The position numbers were made by a program, and so were the translations under genes. From contig CATKXN010000033.1 of assembly GCA_949840605.1 (NCBI GenBank), positions 1-22,543 on the forward strand: DNA of 22,543 nt, written 5' to 3'. The stretch comes from an uncultured Alistipes sp. (lineage in GTDB: Bacteria; Bacteroidota; Bacteroidia; Bacteroidales; Rikenellaceae). Within the stretch, counting starts at the first letter, position 1; every line of letters starts with the position of its first letter. The notes under the pieces were generated by a model. It saw nothing but the letters and a program-made list of their open reading frames with translations. It did no database searches and was not told the origin of the DNA. Shown here piece after piece: positions 14,476 to 22,543 of this stretch.

Positions 14476-17373
14476 ATGAAACGCATTTTAACTAAAATTT
14501 CGGCGTTCGGATTCATCATGGCACTCCTGTTCACGACGGGCTGCCTGTCGGATGATCTGGGACGGTCGGACAACGGCAGCGGAACGGGTTCCGCGGAGCC
14601 GACGATTCCCGACAACAGCGTGATCGACGCGGGCGTATTCAGTGTCCTGAACCTCGATTATCCCGGTCTCGCCGCCGTGAAAGCCTATTACGAGTCCGAC
14701 CAGCACTACCTGGCGATGCAGGCTTTGCTGGAGTACTACCGGGGCCGGACCGACGTGGTCAACGGCAGTGTCAATCTGATCGCTCCCTCGATCTCCGCCC
14801 AGGAGAAGGTGTGGGCCGACCGGGCGCTCCGCGCCAACGAGTATCGTTTTTATGTGGAGGATTACATGGACGGCGACGCGCCTTACTCCTACCTCAAGTC
14901 GGGGGCCGTCGACTGGACCGTCTGCCCGACGGGCGATCTGGAACAGCGCTACCGCGTACACCGCCATCAGTGGATGGTCCCGCAGGGAAAGGCTTACCGC
15001 ACGTCGCTCGACGAGACCTATTCCGCCGAATGGGTGACGGTCTACGAGGACTGGCTGGAGAAATATCCCCGCCCGACGGGCGACGTGGACTACGACGCCG
15101 ATCCCGCTTCGCAGCCCGAGGAGTCGCGCGAGGCGTTTTATGCCTGGCGTCCGGTCGACGTGGCTTACCGTGTAGAGGACCAGTGCGACCTGCTCTATTA
15201 TTTCATGCAGTCGACCTCTTTCACGCCGCAGCTGCTGTCGAAGTTCCTGGCGAATCTCGCCGAGCAGGCCGAGCATGTCCGGACGCACTATTCGGAGGAT
15301 GCCGATACGAAGGCTACGGAGGCGCATGCCGTGTTCCGGGCCGGTACGATCTTCCCCGAAATGAAGAAGGCCGAAGAGTGGGTCGAGAGCGGTTCGGAAT
15401 CGATGAACGTAGGTATCGACACCAGCGTGTTCGAGGTGCTGAACCTCGATTACAGCGGTCTGACGAAGGTGACGCGCGCTTACGACGCCGGCGACTATTA
15501 TATGGCGCTGCAGGAGCTGCTGAACTACTACCGTTCGCGTACGCACGGACTGAATCCCAACGTCGATCTCTCGAACGCGGCGCCCACGGCCAACGAGCAG
15601 CGCTGGGCCGACTACGCGCTCCGTGAGAACGACTACCGTTTCTATGTCAACAACTATTACGATCCCGATGCCGGAGAGGCTAACGTGCCTTACTCCTACC
15701 TGAATTCCGAGGGCACGGGCATCGACTGGACCATCTGGCCTACCCGCGAACAGGAGCAGCGCTACCAGCTCCACCGCCACCAGTGGATGGTTCCGCAGGC
15801 CAAGACCTACTATGCTTCGGCGGACGAGAAATACGCCCTGAACTGGATGGAGGTCTACGGCGACTGGCTGAAGCAGAACCCGAAGCCCGAGCAGGGGACC
15901 GACGTCACCAACCACGCTTCGTGGCGTCCGCTCGACGTGGCCGCCCGTCTGATCGACCAGTGCGCCCTGCTGGAATACTACCAGCAGTCGCCGTCCGTTA
16001 CGGTAGAGTGGCTGTGCGAGGTGCTGAAGCATCTCGACGAGCACGCCAACCACATCATGAACAACTATTCGACGACCTCCAATCACCTCATCACCCAGGC
16101 GCAGGCCGTGACTTTCGCCGGCATGCTGTTCCCCGAGCTGAAGAACGCTTCGGCCTGGAAGCAGAGCGGTACGAGCGTCCTGAGCCGGGAGGTCTCGGCG
16201 CAGTATTTCCCCGACGGCTGGCTGATGGACGGCGACCTGCACTACCACATCTCGGGCATCGAGGATTTCCGGGTGTCGCTGGACGTGGCGCAGCGCAACG
16301 GCGAGGAGAGCCGTTTCCCGGCCAGCTACGTCGAGTCGATGCGCAAGATGACCGACGTGGTGATGAACATGATCTATCCCGACTATACGGTGCCCAACAT
16401 GGCCGACACGCGCCGTGCGACGTGGACCGAACGGGTGCTCCAGCGCAATCTCAACAACTATTACAACCTCTTCCCCGACAATCCGCAGATGCTGTGGATG
16501 GCGACGGGAGGCAAGGAGGGCACGATGCCCGAGACCAAGGTCAAGACCTTCCCCGACGGCGGTTACTATGTGATGCGCACGGGCTGGACCGCGGCCGATA
16601 TGATGATGGTGCTGCAGAACACCCCTGACGGACCCTCCGAGCAGTGGCACCGCCAGTACGACAACAATACGTTCGAACTGTGGGTCAAGGGGCGTAATTT
16701 CTTCCCCGACTCGGGCTGCTTCTCCTACGGCGGCTCCTCTTCGTCGAACGCTTCGCGCCGCAAGTACGCCGCATCGACGGCCCACAACACCGTCACGCTC
16801 GACGGCAAGAACGTTTCGAGCGACGGCAAGCTGCTCAAACAGTTCTCCAAGTCGGGTTCGGGCCATTGGTACGAGGCGCTGGTGCTGGAGAATCCCTCCT
16901 ACGAGGGGCTGACCCACCGCCGCACGATCTTTATGGTCGACGACAAGTTCTACGTGATTCTCGACGAGGCTTACGGCACAGCCGCGGGCACCGTCAACCT
17001 GAACTTCAACGTCACCGAGGGAAGCGACTCGCAGGTGGTGTACGACGTCGAGGAGGGCGGCTTCCATACGGCGTTCTCCGACGGCAACAACCTGCTGGTG
17101 CGCACCCGTGCGAGCAAGGCGGGGGCTTTCGTCAAGAAGACGGGCTTCGTCTCCTACAACATCAACCAGACCGCCGAGCGCAAGTCCTACAAGATGAATC
17201 TGACCAAAACGGCCGACGAGCCCGTCGTGCGTTACGCCACGGTGCTGCTGCCGACTTCGGACGCTTCGGCCGAGACAGTCGCCATCTCGCTGGGCGACTG
17301 GTCGGAGAGGGGCGGTTCGGTCCGCGTGCAGGTCGGAGGCGTTTCCTATCCTGCGTTGTCCTATACCCTGTAA
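14476..17373 (+). CDS. Heparinase II/III (PL12-like) polysaccharide lyase lipoprotein with duplicated N-terminal domain
   Basis: A 965-residue lyase, longer than the usual roughly 650-700 residues of the family. A lipoprotein signal ends at Cys23 (LLFTTGC); the following LSDD resembles the acidic surface-export signal of Bacteroidetes lipoproteins. Residues about 54-317 and 318-573 are two copies of the helical heparinase II/III N-terminal domain. Both contain VF.VLNLDY.GL, EQRY..HRHQWMVPQ.K and AQAV/AHAV..AG..FPE. Only copy 2 has Asn536-His537 (SNHLITQAQ); copy 1 has Asp277-Thr278. Copy 2 continues into FPDGWLMDGDLHYH and the C-terminal beta-sandwich, with EQWHRQYDNNTFELWVKG, RNFFPDSGCFSYGG and STAHNTVTLDGKNV. 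The WH.Q.D.NTF.LWV.GRNF.PD.G segment resembles heparin-sulfate lyase (HepC, PL12). Cleavage is by beta-elimination beside a uronic acid. The substrate is probably heparan sulfate or another glycosaminoglycan (inferred). Confidence 0.87.
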   Translation: MKRILTKISAFGFIMALLFTTGCLSDDLGRSDNGSGTGSAEPTIPDNSVIDAGVFSVLNLDYPGLAAVKAYYESDQHYLAMQALLEYYRGRTDVVNGSVNLIAPSISAQEKVWADRALRANEYRFYVEDYMDGDAPYSYLKSGAVDWTVCPTGDLEQRYRVHRHQWMVPQGKAYRTSLDETYSAEWVTVYEDWLEKYPRPTGDVDYDADPASQPEESREAFYAWRPVDVAYRVEDQCDLLYYFMQSTSFTPQLLSKFLANLAEQAEHVRTHYSEDADTKATEAHAVFRAGTIFPEMKKAEEWVESGSESMNVGIDTSVFEVLNLDYSGLTKVTRAYDAGDYYMALQELLNYYRSRTHGLNPNVDLSNAAPTANEQRWADYALRENDYRFYVNNYYDPDAGEANVPYSYLNSEGTGIDWTIWPTREQEQRYQLHRHQWMVPQAKTYYASADEKYALNWMEVYGDWLKQNPKPEQGTDVTNHASWRPLDVAARLIDQCALLEYYQQSPSVTVEWLCEVLKHLDEHANHIMNNYSTTSNHLITQAQAVTFAGMLFPELKNASAWKQSGTSVLSREVSAQYFPDGWLMDGDLHYHISGIEDFRVSLDVAQRNGEESRFPASYVESMRKMTDVVMNMIYPDYTVPNMADTRRATWTERVLQRNLNNYYNLFPDNPQMLWMATGGKEGTMPETKVKTFPDGGYYVMRTGWTAADMMMVLQNTPDGPSEQWHRQYDNNTFELWVKGRNFFPDSGCFSYGGSSSSNASRRKYAASTAHNTVTLDGKNVSSDGKLLKQFSKSGSGHWYEALVLENPSYEGLTHRRTIFMVDDKFYVILDEAYGTAAGTVNLNFNVTEGSDSQVVYDVEEGGFHTAFSDGNNLLVRTRASKAGAFVKKTGFVSYNINQTAERKSYKMNLTKTADEPVVRYATVLLPTSDASAETVAISLGDWSERGGSVRVQVGGVSYPALSYTL
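14635..16194 (+). repeat. Internal duplication within the lyase gene (two diverged N-terminal domain copies)
   Basis: The unit starting at 14635 (residue 54) reappears from 15427 (residue 318), 792 bp or 264 codons later. Over the first 39 aligned residues 22 are identical by hand count. The HRHQWMVPQ block is identical in both. The DNA is well diverged, so this is an old tandem duplication and not an assembly artefact. Confidence 0.85.
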
Positions 17374-17394
17374 CCTTAAAAACCGCAATAACCT

Positions 17395-19509
17395 ATGAAA
17401 TCCCTGTTTCGAAACGTATGTTTCGCGGCGCTGACCGCCCTTTGCGCGGTCGTGCTCGCGGCCTGCGAGGACGATGATACCAAGAGCGGCGATCTGCAGC
17501 TCTTCTACCCGACGGTCGTGGACATCGGTCCTTCGATGAACTTCGTGTCGGGCACCCCGACCTACTACGGTCCCGCGCCGTCCGATTTCTCGATCGCGGG
17601 CATCACGCTCGACGACAAGTCCGTCGTTTGCGAGAGTTTCTCGATCGCCGCCGACACCGGTATGGTCAGCATCTCGGATACGGACGGCCTCGCCCCCGGA
17701 ACCTACAAACTGACCGTCGCATGTAAGGCCGGCGGCGGCGTCTACCGCTTCAAGGATATTTTCGTGGTGCGGATGGTTCCCGCCACGCCCGAGGCGATCG
17801 AGGTGAGCGAGCCGACGCTCGTGATTCCCTACGCCGAACTGGAGACCACCGAGGCTTCGGTCACGGTGAAGCCGGTGGGCGAGTCGGTGTCGATACTGAC
17901 CTATTCGCTCATTCAGGAGGAAGGGTTCGACTATTTCACCGTCTCCAATAAGGGCGTCGTGACGCTCAACGAAAACTTCTCGGGCGAGATCATGCCGGGC
18001 GATTACCCGCTGCCGATCCGCATCACCACCTATGCCGGCGCTACGGTTTACAAAGACCTGCTGACGGCGCGCATCACCAGCGAACCGCTGGAAATCCGCT
18101 ATCCGTCGGCTTCGGGACGCATGGAGTACAACATGGCTTTCCAGGGTCCGACGCCGACGCTGAAAGGTTCGCCCGACAAGGTCGTGTGGGCCGTCAAAAA
18201 GGTGACCCCGGCCGAAGGCTTCGAGACGACCGACAAGATCCGGATCGACCCCGCAACGGGCGCCGTTTCGGTCGATGCCGGCAGCGAACTGCCTATCGGC
18301 GCCTCCTATACGCTCGACCTTACGGTGACGAACAGTTTCGGTTCGACGGATTTCGAGGGCGCCTATACGCTCACCGTGATCGAATACATCGCCCCGATCG
18401 AGGCCGATAAGTTCGGCTATGAGGATGCTGCGGCAATTCAGGGCGGCGAGTTCAAGGTTTCCAAAAAGGCCGGCTTTGTCGGCGACGAAGCGGTCTTCTC
18501 GCTGGGAGACCTCCCCGCGGGAGTTCAGGGACAAATTTCGATCGACGAGGTGACGGGCGATGTCTCGGCTGTCAAGGGACATTCGATTCCGATAGGTACG
18601 TATAACATTCCTGTCAAGGCGTCCAACCTGAAAGGCGAGGCGGAAACCATCCTCAAGCTGACCGTCAATGAGAATCCCTATTACTTCACGACGATCACTT
18701 ACGGCAACAACCTCGGTCTCGCCCCGGTTGAAAACTATGCCAACCAATTCTATTTCGCAGCCGCCTCCGATTTCACGGCCCTGACGCCGACGACCGACGC
18801 CAAAGCGGGTACGAAACTATCGTGGTCGGTCAAAACCAAACACCAGTGTTCGGGTACGCTGATCGATTCGGAATCGGGTGTCATTACGTTGAAAGGATTC
18901 AAGTCCGGCAACGGCGGCCTGATTCTGGTGACGGCTACTGCCGGTGAAGGCGAGGTGGGCGAAACCTCGGTTACGGTTCCCGTTTTCTTCTCATTCCACG
19001 TTCCTGCGGCCGGTGTGACGATCCGTTACAAACCGTTCGTCATGCAGGTCAATCCGCGCCGGGGCGGGACTTCGGTGGCTCCGGAAATTTCGGGCGTGGC
19101 CAATCTTTCGTCGTTCCTGATGGATTACCGCCGCACGTTCAACTACTACAATATCGGCGGCCCCGCATCGCACAAGGACGGCACTCCGGCCGCAAGTACC
19201 GATACATTCCTGTATCAGATGTGGAAGGCGTTCTACAACAGTATCGGTACGGCGACGGTAGGCACCGGTTCGAAAGACCCGATCTCCTATTACGTGAACA
19301 AGGCCCGTTTGAATTCGGCGCTGGCTTACGTAGACCCCGCCACCAAGTCGGTTGTCGTGAATCCCAACAAGTGGATCGACTCGAACAACGTGGCGGCCAA
19401 CGGCGCGTTCCTCGCCCAAATGACATTCGTCACCGACGGCAATGAGGGAGGCATCAACAGCGGATCGCAGGTATTCCCCATTTGGATTTGGTTCGACGAG
19501 AAATTTTAA
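17395..19509 (+). CDS. Surface glycan-binding lipoprotein of the PUL (SGBP, BT4661-like)
   Basis: A 704-residue lipoprotein. The signal MKSLFRNVCFAALTALCAVVLAAC ends in lipobox LAAC, and the residues after the cysteine (EDDDTKSG) form a strongly acidic surface-export signal. The body consists of several tandem Ig-like beta modules, each with a similar closing pattern: IAADTGMVSI..APGTYKLTV, then IDPATGAVSV..PIGASYTLDLTV, then IDEVTGDVSA..PIGTYNIPV. A C-terminal domain of about 250 residues begins near NPYYFTTITYGNNLGL and carries FVMQVNPRRGGTS, RRTFNYYNIGG and VFPIWIWFDEKF. No catalytic motif is seen. In the B. thetaiotaomicron heparin PUL a protein of this kind sits beside SusC and binds the polysaccharide; order and features match that from memory. 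Its start lies in the context AACCTATGAAA. Confidence 0.8.
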   Translation: MKSLFRNVCFAALTALCAVVLAACEDDDTKSGDLQLFYPTVVDIGPSMNFVSGTPTYYGPAPSDFSIAGITLDDKSVVCESFSIAADTGMVSISDTDGLAPGTYKLTVACKAGGGVYRFKDIFVVRMVPATPEAIEVSEPTLVIPYAELETTEASVTVKPVGESVSILTYSLIQEEGFDYFTVSNKGVVTLNENFSGEIMPGDYPLPIRITTYAGATVYKDLLTARITSEPLEIRYPSASGRMEYNMAFQGPTPTLKGSPDKVVWAVKKVTPAEGFETTDKIRIDPATGAVSVDAGSELPIGASYTLDLTVTNSFGSTDFEGAYTLTVIEYIAPIEADKFGYEDAAAIQGGEFKVSKKAGFVGDEAVFSLGDLPAGVQGQISIDEVTGDVSAVKGHSIPIGTYNIPVKASNLKGEAETILKLTVNENPYYFTTITYGNNLGLAPVENYANQFYFAAASDFTALTPTTDAKAGTKLSWSVKTKHQCSGTLIDSESGVITLKGFKSGNGGLILVTATAGEGEVGETSVTVPVFFSFHVPAAGVTIRYKPFVMQVNPRRGGTSVAPEISGVANLSSFLMDYRRTFNYYNIGGPASHKDGTPAASTDTFLYQMWKAFYNSIGTATVGTGSKDPISYYVNKARLNSALAYVDPATKSVVVNPNKWIDSNNVAANGAFLAQMTFVTDGNEGGINSGSQVFPIWIWFDEKF

Positions 19510-19529
19510 CCTAACTGAACATGAAACCT

Positions 19530-22500
19530 ATGAAATACATGATAAACCGGGTTTTCGGGCTGAGAGGGGCGTTGACCCTTCTCGCCCTGATGCTGGCCTT
19601 CGCGGCATCGGCCCAGAACAAGATAACGGGCAAGGTCGTCGATGAGAACGACCAGCCGGCTATCGGAGCCAACGTCGTGGTCAAGGGTACGACGCAGGGC
19701 GTTTCGACCGACCTGAACGGAACGTTCACGCTTCCGGTCAAGAAAGGCGACGTGCTGGTCTTCTCCTACCTGGGCTACAAGCCCCAGGAGGTGACGATCG
19801 CCGCCCAGACCCGGCTGGACATCAAACTCGTTCCCGAAGCGAACGTCATGGACGAAGTGGTGGTCGTGGGTTACGGCGCCGTGAAGCGCGGCGACCTGAC
19901 GGGTTCGGTCGCTTCGGTATCCTCGAAGGATGTCGAGGGCTTCAAGACCGGATCGGTGATGGAGGCCCTCGGCGGACAGATCGCCGGTGTGCAGATCACC
20001 GCTACGGACGGTACCCCGGGCGCCGGGTTCGATATCAAGGTGCGCGGCGTCGGTTCGGTCAACGGCGACACGTCGCCGCTCTACATCGTCGACGGTTTCC
20101 AGGTGGACAACATCGATTACCTCTCCAACTCGGACATCGAGTCGATCGAAGTGCTCAAGGATGCCTCCTCGTCGGCCATTTACGGTTCGCGCGCCGCCAA
20201 CGGCGTGGTGATGGTGACGACCAAGTCCGGAAAGGTCGGACGCCCCGTGGTGACCTACAACGGTTCGGCCAGCTACCGCCGGATCTCCAAGACCCTCGAC
20301 CTGCTTTCGCCCTACGAGTTCGTGAAACTCCAGACCGAGGCGTGGCCCGACAAGTTCGGTTCGACCTATTACAAGTCCGGCAACGACGACAACGGCATTC
20401 CCTACCGCTACCAGTCGATCGACGACTATGTAGGCCTGGGAGGTGTGGACTGGCAGAACGAAACGTTCCGCCCCACCTGGTCGCAGGATCACAACGTTTC
20501 GATTTCGGGCGGCAACGACAAGACCAAGTACGCCTTCTCGTTCGCCGACTTCCTCGAGAACGGTATTTTCAGGAACAGCGCTTTCAACAAGATCACGGCC
20601 AAGATGCGCGTGAGCCATAAAATCTCGAAAGCCGTGTCGGTCGAGGCTACGGTCAACTACGCCAACACCGACAAGCGCGGTGTGGGCACCTCGGGCGACA
20701 ACGGGCGTTTCAACATGCTGGCGCAGATTCTGCGCGCACGCCCCACGGCGGGTCTGAAGATGACCGACGAGGAGCTGCTGGCGTCGTCGATCGACCCGCT
20801 GGAGCTCGAATCCTCGGAGTCGCTGTCGCAGGTGAACCCCATCAAGCAGGCCGAGTCGGTGATCAACACCACGAAGACCGAAATGTGGTCGGGCAACCTG
20901 GCGCTGAATATCGATTTCGGCAAGGGATGGACCTTCCGCACCGCCGGAACCTACAACACCTCCAATGCGCGCAACTACGTCTTCTACCAGGACGGATCGA
21001 AGGAGGCCTACCGCAACGGACAGACTCCCTACGGTTCGACCCGCATGACGCGCAACGTTCGCTGGACGAATTTCAACTACCTGACTTATAAATATAAGCG
21101 TAATAAGGGCCATTCGTTCGACGTCATGCTCGGACAGGAGACCTCGTTCCAGGGATCGGAATACCTGCTGGCCGGCGCCACCGATTTCCCGTTCGACAAC
21201 CTGGCCAACAACAACCTCGGGCTGGGCGCTACGCCGACGACGGCGAATTCGAACCGTTCGGACAAGATGCTCGTTTCGTTCTTCGCCCGCGGAAACTACA
21301 ATTACCGCGACCGCTACCTCTTCACGGCGACGGTCCGTGCCGACGGTTCGACGGTCTTCAGCAAGAACCACAAGTGGGGTTATTTCCCGTCGTTCTCGGC
21401 GGCATGGCGTGTCTCGGAGGAGAACTTCATGAAGAAACAGGACGTCGTTTCCAACCTGAAACTGCGCGCCGGCTGGGGCGTCGTGGGTAACGACCGCATC
21501 ACCAACTACCTCTCGCTGGAACTCTATTCGCAGGGCAAGTACGGCTACGGCAACAACGTCATCACGGTGCTGTCGCCCAAGCAGCTGCAGAACGAGGACA
21601 TCAAGTGGGAGGCTTCGCAGAGCACCAACGTCGGTATCGACCTGGGACTGTTCCGCAACCGGCTGAACATCACGACCGATTTCTTCCTCAAAGACACGAA
21701 GGACCTGCTGATGGCCGCCAACCGGGCCTATGTCTCGGGATTCGCCTCGCAGTGGAAGAACGTGGGCAAGATCCGCAACAAGGGCGTCGAGATCGCGATC
21801 AACTCGACGAACATCGCCTCGAAGAGCGGTTTCCGCTGGACGACCGATTTCAACATCTCGTTCATCCGCAACGAACTGCGCGCGCTGGCCGGCGGAGCCA
21901 GGGAGATGCAGACCTCGGCGAGCTGGAACGGCGACTACACGGGATACGACTACACGGCCCGCGTCGGTCAGTCGCTGGGTCTGATCTACGGCTATGTCTT
22001 CGACGGGGTTTATCAGACTTCGGATTTCAACGTCAACGCCGCGACGGGCGAGTATATTCTCAAGGAGGGGGTCACCGACATCTCGAATCATGCCGGAGTG
22101 CCCGTGAAGCCGGGTATGGTCAAGTATAAGGATACCGACGGCGACGGCGTCATCACCACGGCCGACCGCACGGTGATCGGCAACGGTACGCCCAAATGGT
22201 ACGGCGGTATCACCAACACCCTTTCGTTCAAGGGCGTGGACCTGAGCTTCATGTTCCAGTTCAACTACGGCAACGACGTCTACAACGCCACCCGCATCTA
22301 CGCTTCGCAGACGCAGGACCAGCGTGCCAACCTGATGGCCGAGACGGCCGACCGCTGGACGGCGACCAACGCCTCAAACAAGGTGCCGGCCTGGGACGGA
22401 TACGTCAAGAACGAGATCTACTCGCGTTTCATCGAGGACGGTTCGTTCCTGCGGTTGAAGAACCTGACCGTGGGCTATACCTTCCCGCAGCAGTGGACGC

Positions 22501-22543
22501 GCAAGTTCTATGTTTCGAAGCTGCGCTTCTATTTCACGGCGCT
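19530..22543 (+). CDS. SusC/RagA-family TonB-linked outer membrane transporter (runs off right edge)
   Basis: The frame is open from the start codon to the end of the window, 1004 complete codons without a stop. The signal peptide (GALTLLALMLAFAASAQ) is followed by a carboxypeptidase-D regulatory-like domain (KITGKVVDENDQPAIGANVV and FSYLGYKPQEVTI). The SusC-specific MDEVVVVGYGAVKRGDLTGS segment comes next, then the plug domain (YIVDGFQV, IESIEVLKDASSSAIYGSRA, NGVVMVTTKSG), then a long beta-barrel. Family members are about 1000-1100 residues, so only the last strands are missing. The ATG at 19530 is chosen because AACCTATGAAA surrounds it; in-frame ATGs at 19521 and 19539 are alternatives. 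The protein should import oligosaccharides with a SusD lid, expected immediately downstream. Confidence 0.95.
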   Translation, partial: MKYMINRVFGLRGALTLLALMLAFAASAQNKITGKVVDENDQPAIGANVVVKGTTQGVSTDLNGTFTLPVKKGDVLVFSYLGYKPQEVTIAAQTRLDIKLVPEANVMDEVVVVGYGAVKRGDLTGSVASVSSKDVEGFKTGSVMEALGGQIAGVQITATDGTPGAGFDIKVRGVGSVNGDTSPLYIVDGFQVDNIDYLSNSDIESIEVLKDASSSAIYGSRAANGVVMVTTKSGKVGRPVVTYNGSASYRRISKTLDLLSPYEFVKLQTEAWPDKFGSTYYKSGNDDNGIPYRYQSIDDYVGLGGVDWQNETFRPTWSQDHNVSISGGNDKTKYAFSFADFLENGIFRNSAFNKITAKMRVSHKISKAVSVEATVNYANTDKRGVGTSGDNGRFNMLAQILRARPTAGLKMTDEELLASSIDPLELESSESLSQVNPIKQAESVINTTKTEMWSGNLALNIDFGKGWTFRTAGTYNTSNARNYVFYQDGSKEAYRNGQTPYGSTRMTRNVRWTNFNYLTYKYKRNKGHSFDVMLGQETSFQGSEYLLAGATDFPFDNLANNNLGLGATPTTANSNRSDKMLVSFFARGNYNYRDRYLFTATVRADGSTVFSKNHKWGYFPSFSAAWRVSEENFMKKQDVVSNLKLRAGWGVVGNDRITNYLSLELYSQGKYGYGNNVITVLSPKQLQNEDIKWEASQSTNVGIDLGLFRNRLNITTDFFLKDTKDLLMAANRAYVSGFASQWKNVGKIRNKGVEIAINSTNIASKSGFRWTTDFNISFIRNELRALAGGAREMQTSASWNGDYTGYDYTARVGQSLGLIYGYVFDGVYQTSDFNVNAATGEYILKEGVTDISNHAGVPVKPGMVKYKDTDGDGVITTADRTVIGNGTPKWYGGITNTLSFKGVDLSFMFQFNYGNDVYNATRIYASQTQDQRANLMAETADRWTATNASNKVPAWDGYVKNEIYSRFIEDGSFLRLKNLTVGYTFPQQWTRKFYVSKLRFYFTA

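Noticed and set aside
14488..18747. A 1419-codon open frame on the minus strand across the lyase and glycan-binding genes
   Set aside because: It is the antisense shadow of two well-supported plus-strand genes in GC-rich, codon-biased DNA. Its translation is rich in Arg, His, Val and Asp with no domain, and it crosses a gene boundary without a promoter.
1..22543. CRISPR arrays, insertion sequences, integrases or rRNA/tRNA genes
   Set aside because: No regularly spaced repeats, transposase or integrase motifs, terminal inverted repeats or RNA gene signatures were found on reading both strands. The window looks like stable chromosome plus a PUL.

Overview
The window looks like a chromosomal segment from a GC-rich member of the Bacteroidales, most likely Alistipes or another Rikenellaceae. 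Three things point there: promoters with the Bacteroidetes -7 element TAnnTTTG (sometimes with a TTTG -33 box), start codons without Shine-Dalgarno sequences, and a SusC-type polysaccharide utilization locus (PUL). The genus is inferred from composition and gene content and was not tested by any search.

Layout. (1) 1-462, minus strand: the N-terminal part of a glycogen/starch branching enzyme running off the left edge. It is divergent from a POT-family peptide transporter (655-2202), and the two share a compact control region with back-to-back -7 boxes and a perfect palindrome. (2) 2334-4373: a stand-alone TPR sensor histidine kinase with its own promoter and terminator and no adjacent response regulator. 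(3) 4518-11114: an efflux operon of TetR regulator, TolC-like outer membrane factor, periplasmic adaptor lipoprotein and RND permease. A strongly structured 150-bp intergenic stretch and a small PII-like protein resembling the P. gingivalis PG0541 transporter-associated family follow, closed by a long terminator. (4) 11370-12972: a two-gene unit, PhnP-like metallo-beta-lactamase-fold hydrolase and short-chain dehydrogenase, apparently transcribed from a promoter so close to the start codon that the mRNA may be leaderless. (5) 13244-22543: a glycosaminoglycan PUL encoding GH88 unsaturated glucuronyl hydrolase, heparinase II/III (PL12-like) lyase lipoprotein, surface glycan-binding lipoprotein and a SusC transporter that runs off the right edge.

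How the PUL should work (inference from the families): the surface glycan-binding protein captures a uronate-containing polysaccharide, probably heparan sulfate or a related glycosaminoglycan. The lyase cuts it by beta-elimination, SusC (with a SusD expected beyond the window) imports unsaturated oligosaccharides, and GH88 removes the unsaturated uronic acid in the periplasm. The gene set resembles the heparin/heparan PUL of Bacteroides thetaiotaomicron, but no sulfatase and no hybrid two-component regulator lies inside the window.

The most unusual features are the lyase, whose N-terminal alpha-helical domain is duplicated with the first copy lacking the Asn-His pair kept in the second; the structured element between the RND permease and its PII-like partner; the 12-bp operator-like repeats 21 bp apart upstream of the PUL; and the recurrent start context AACCTATGAAA at four genes.
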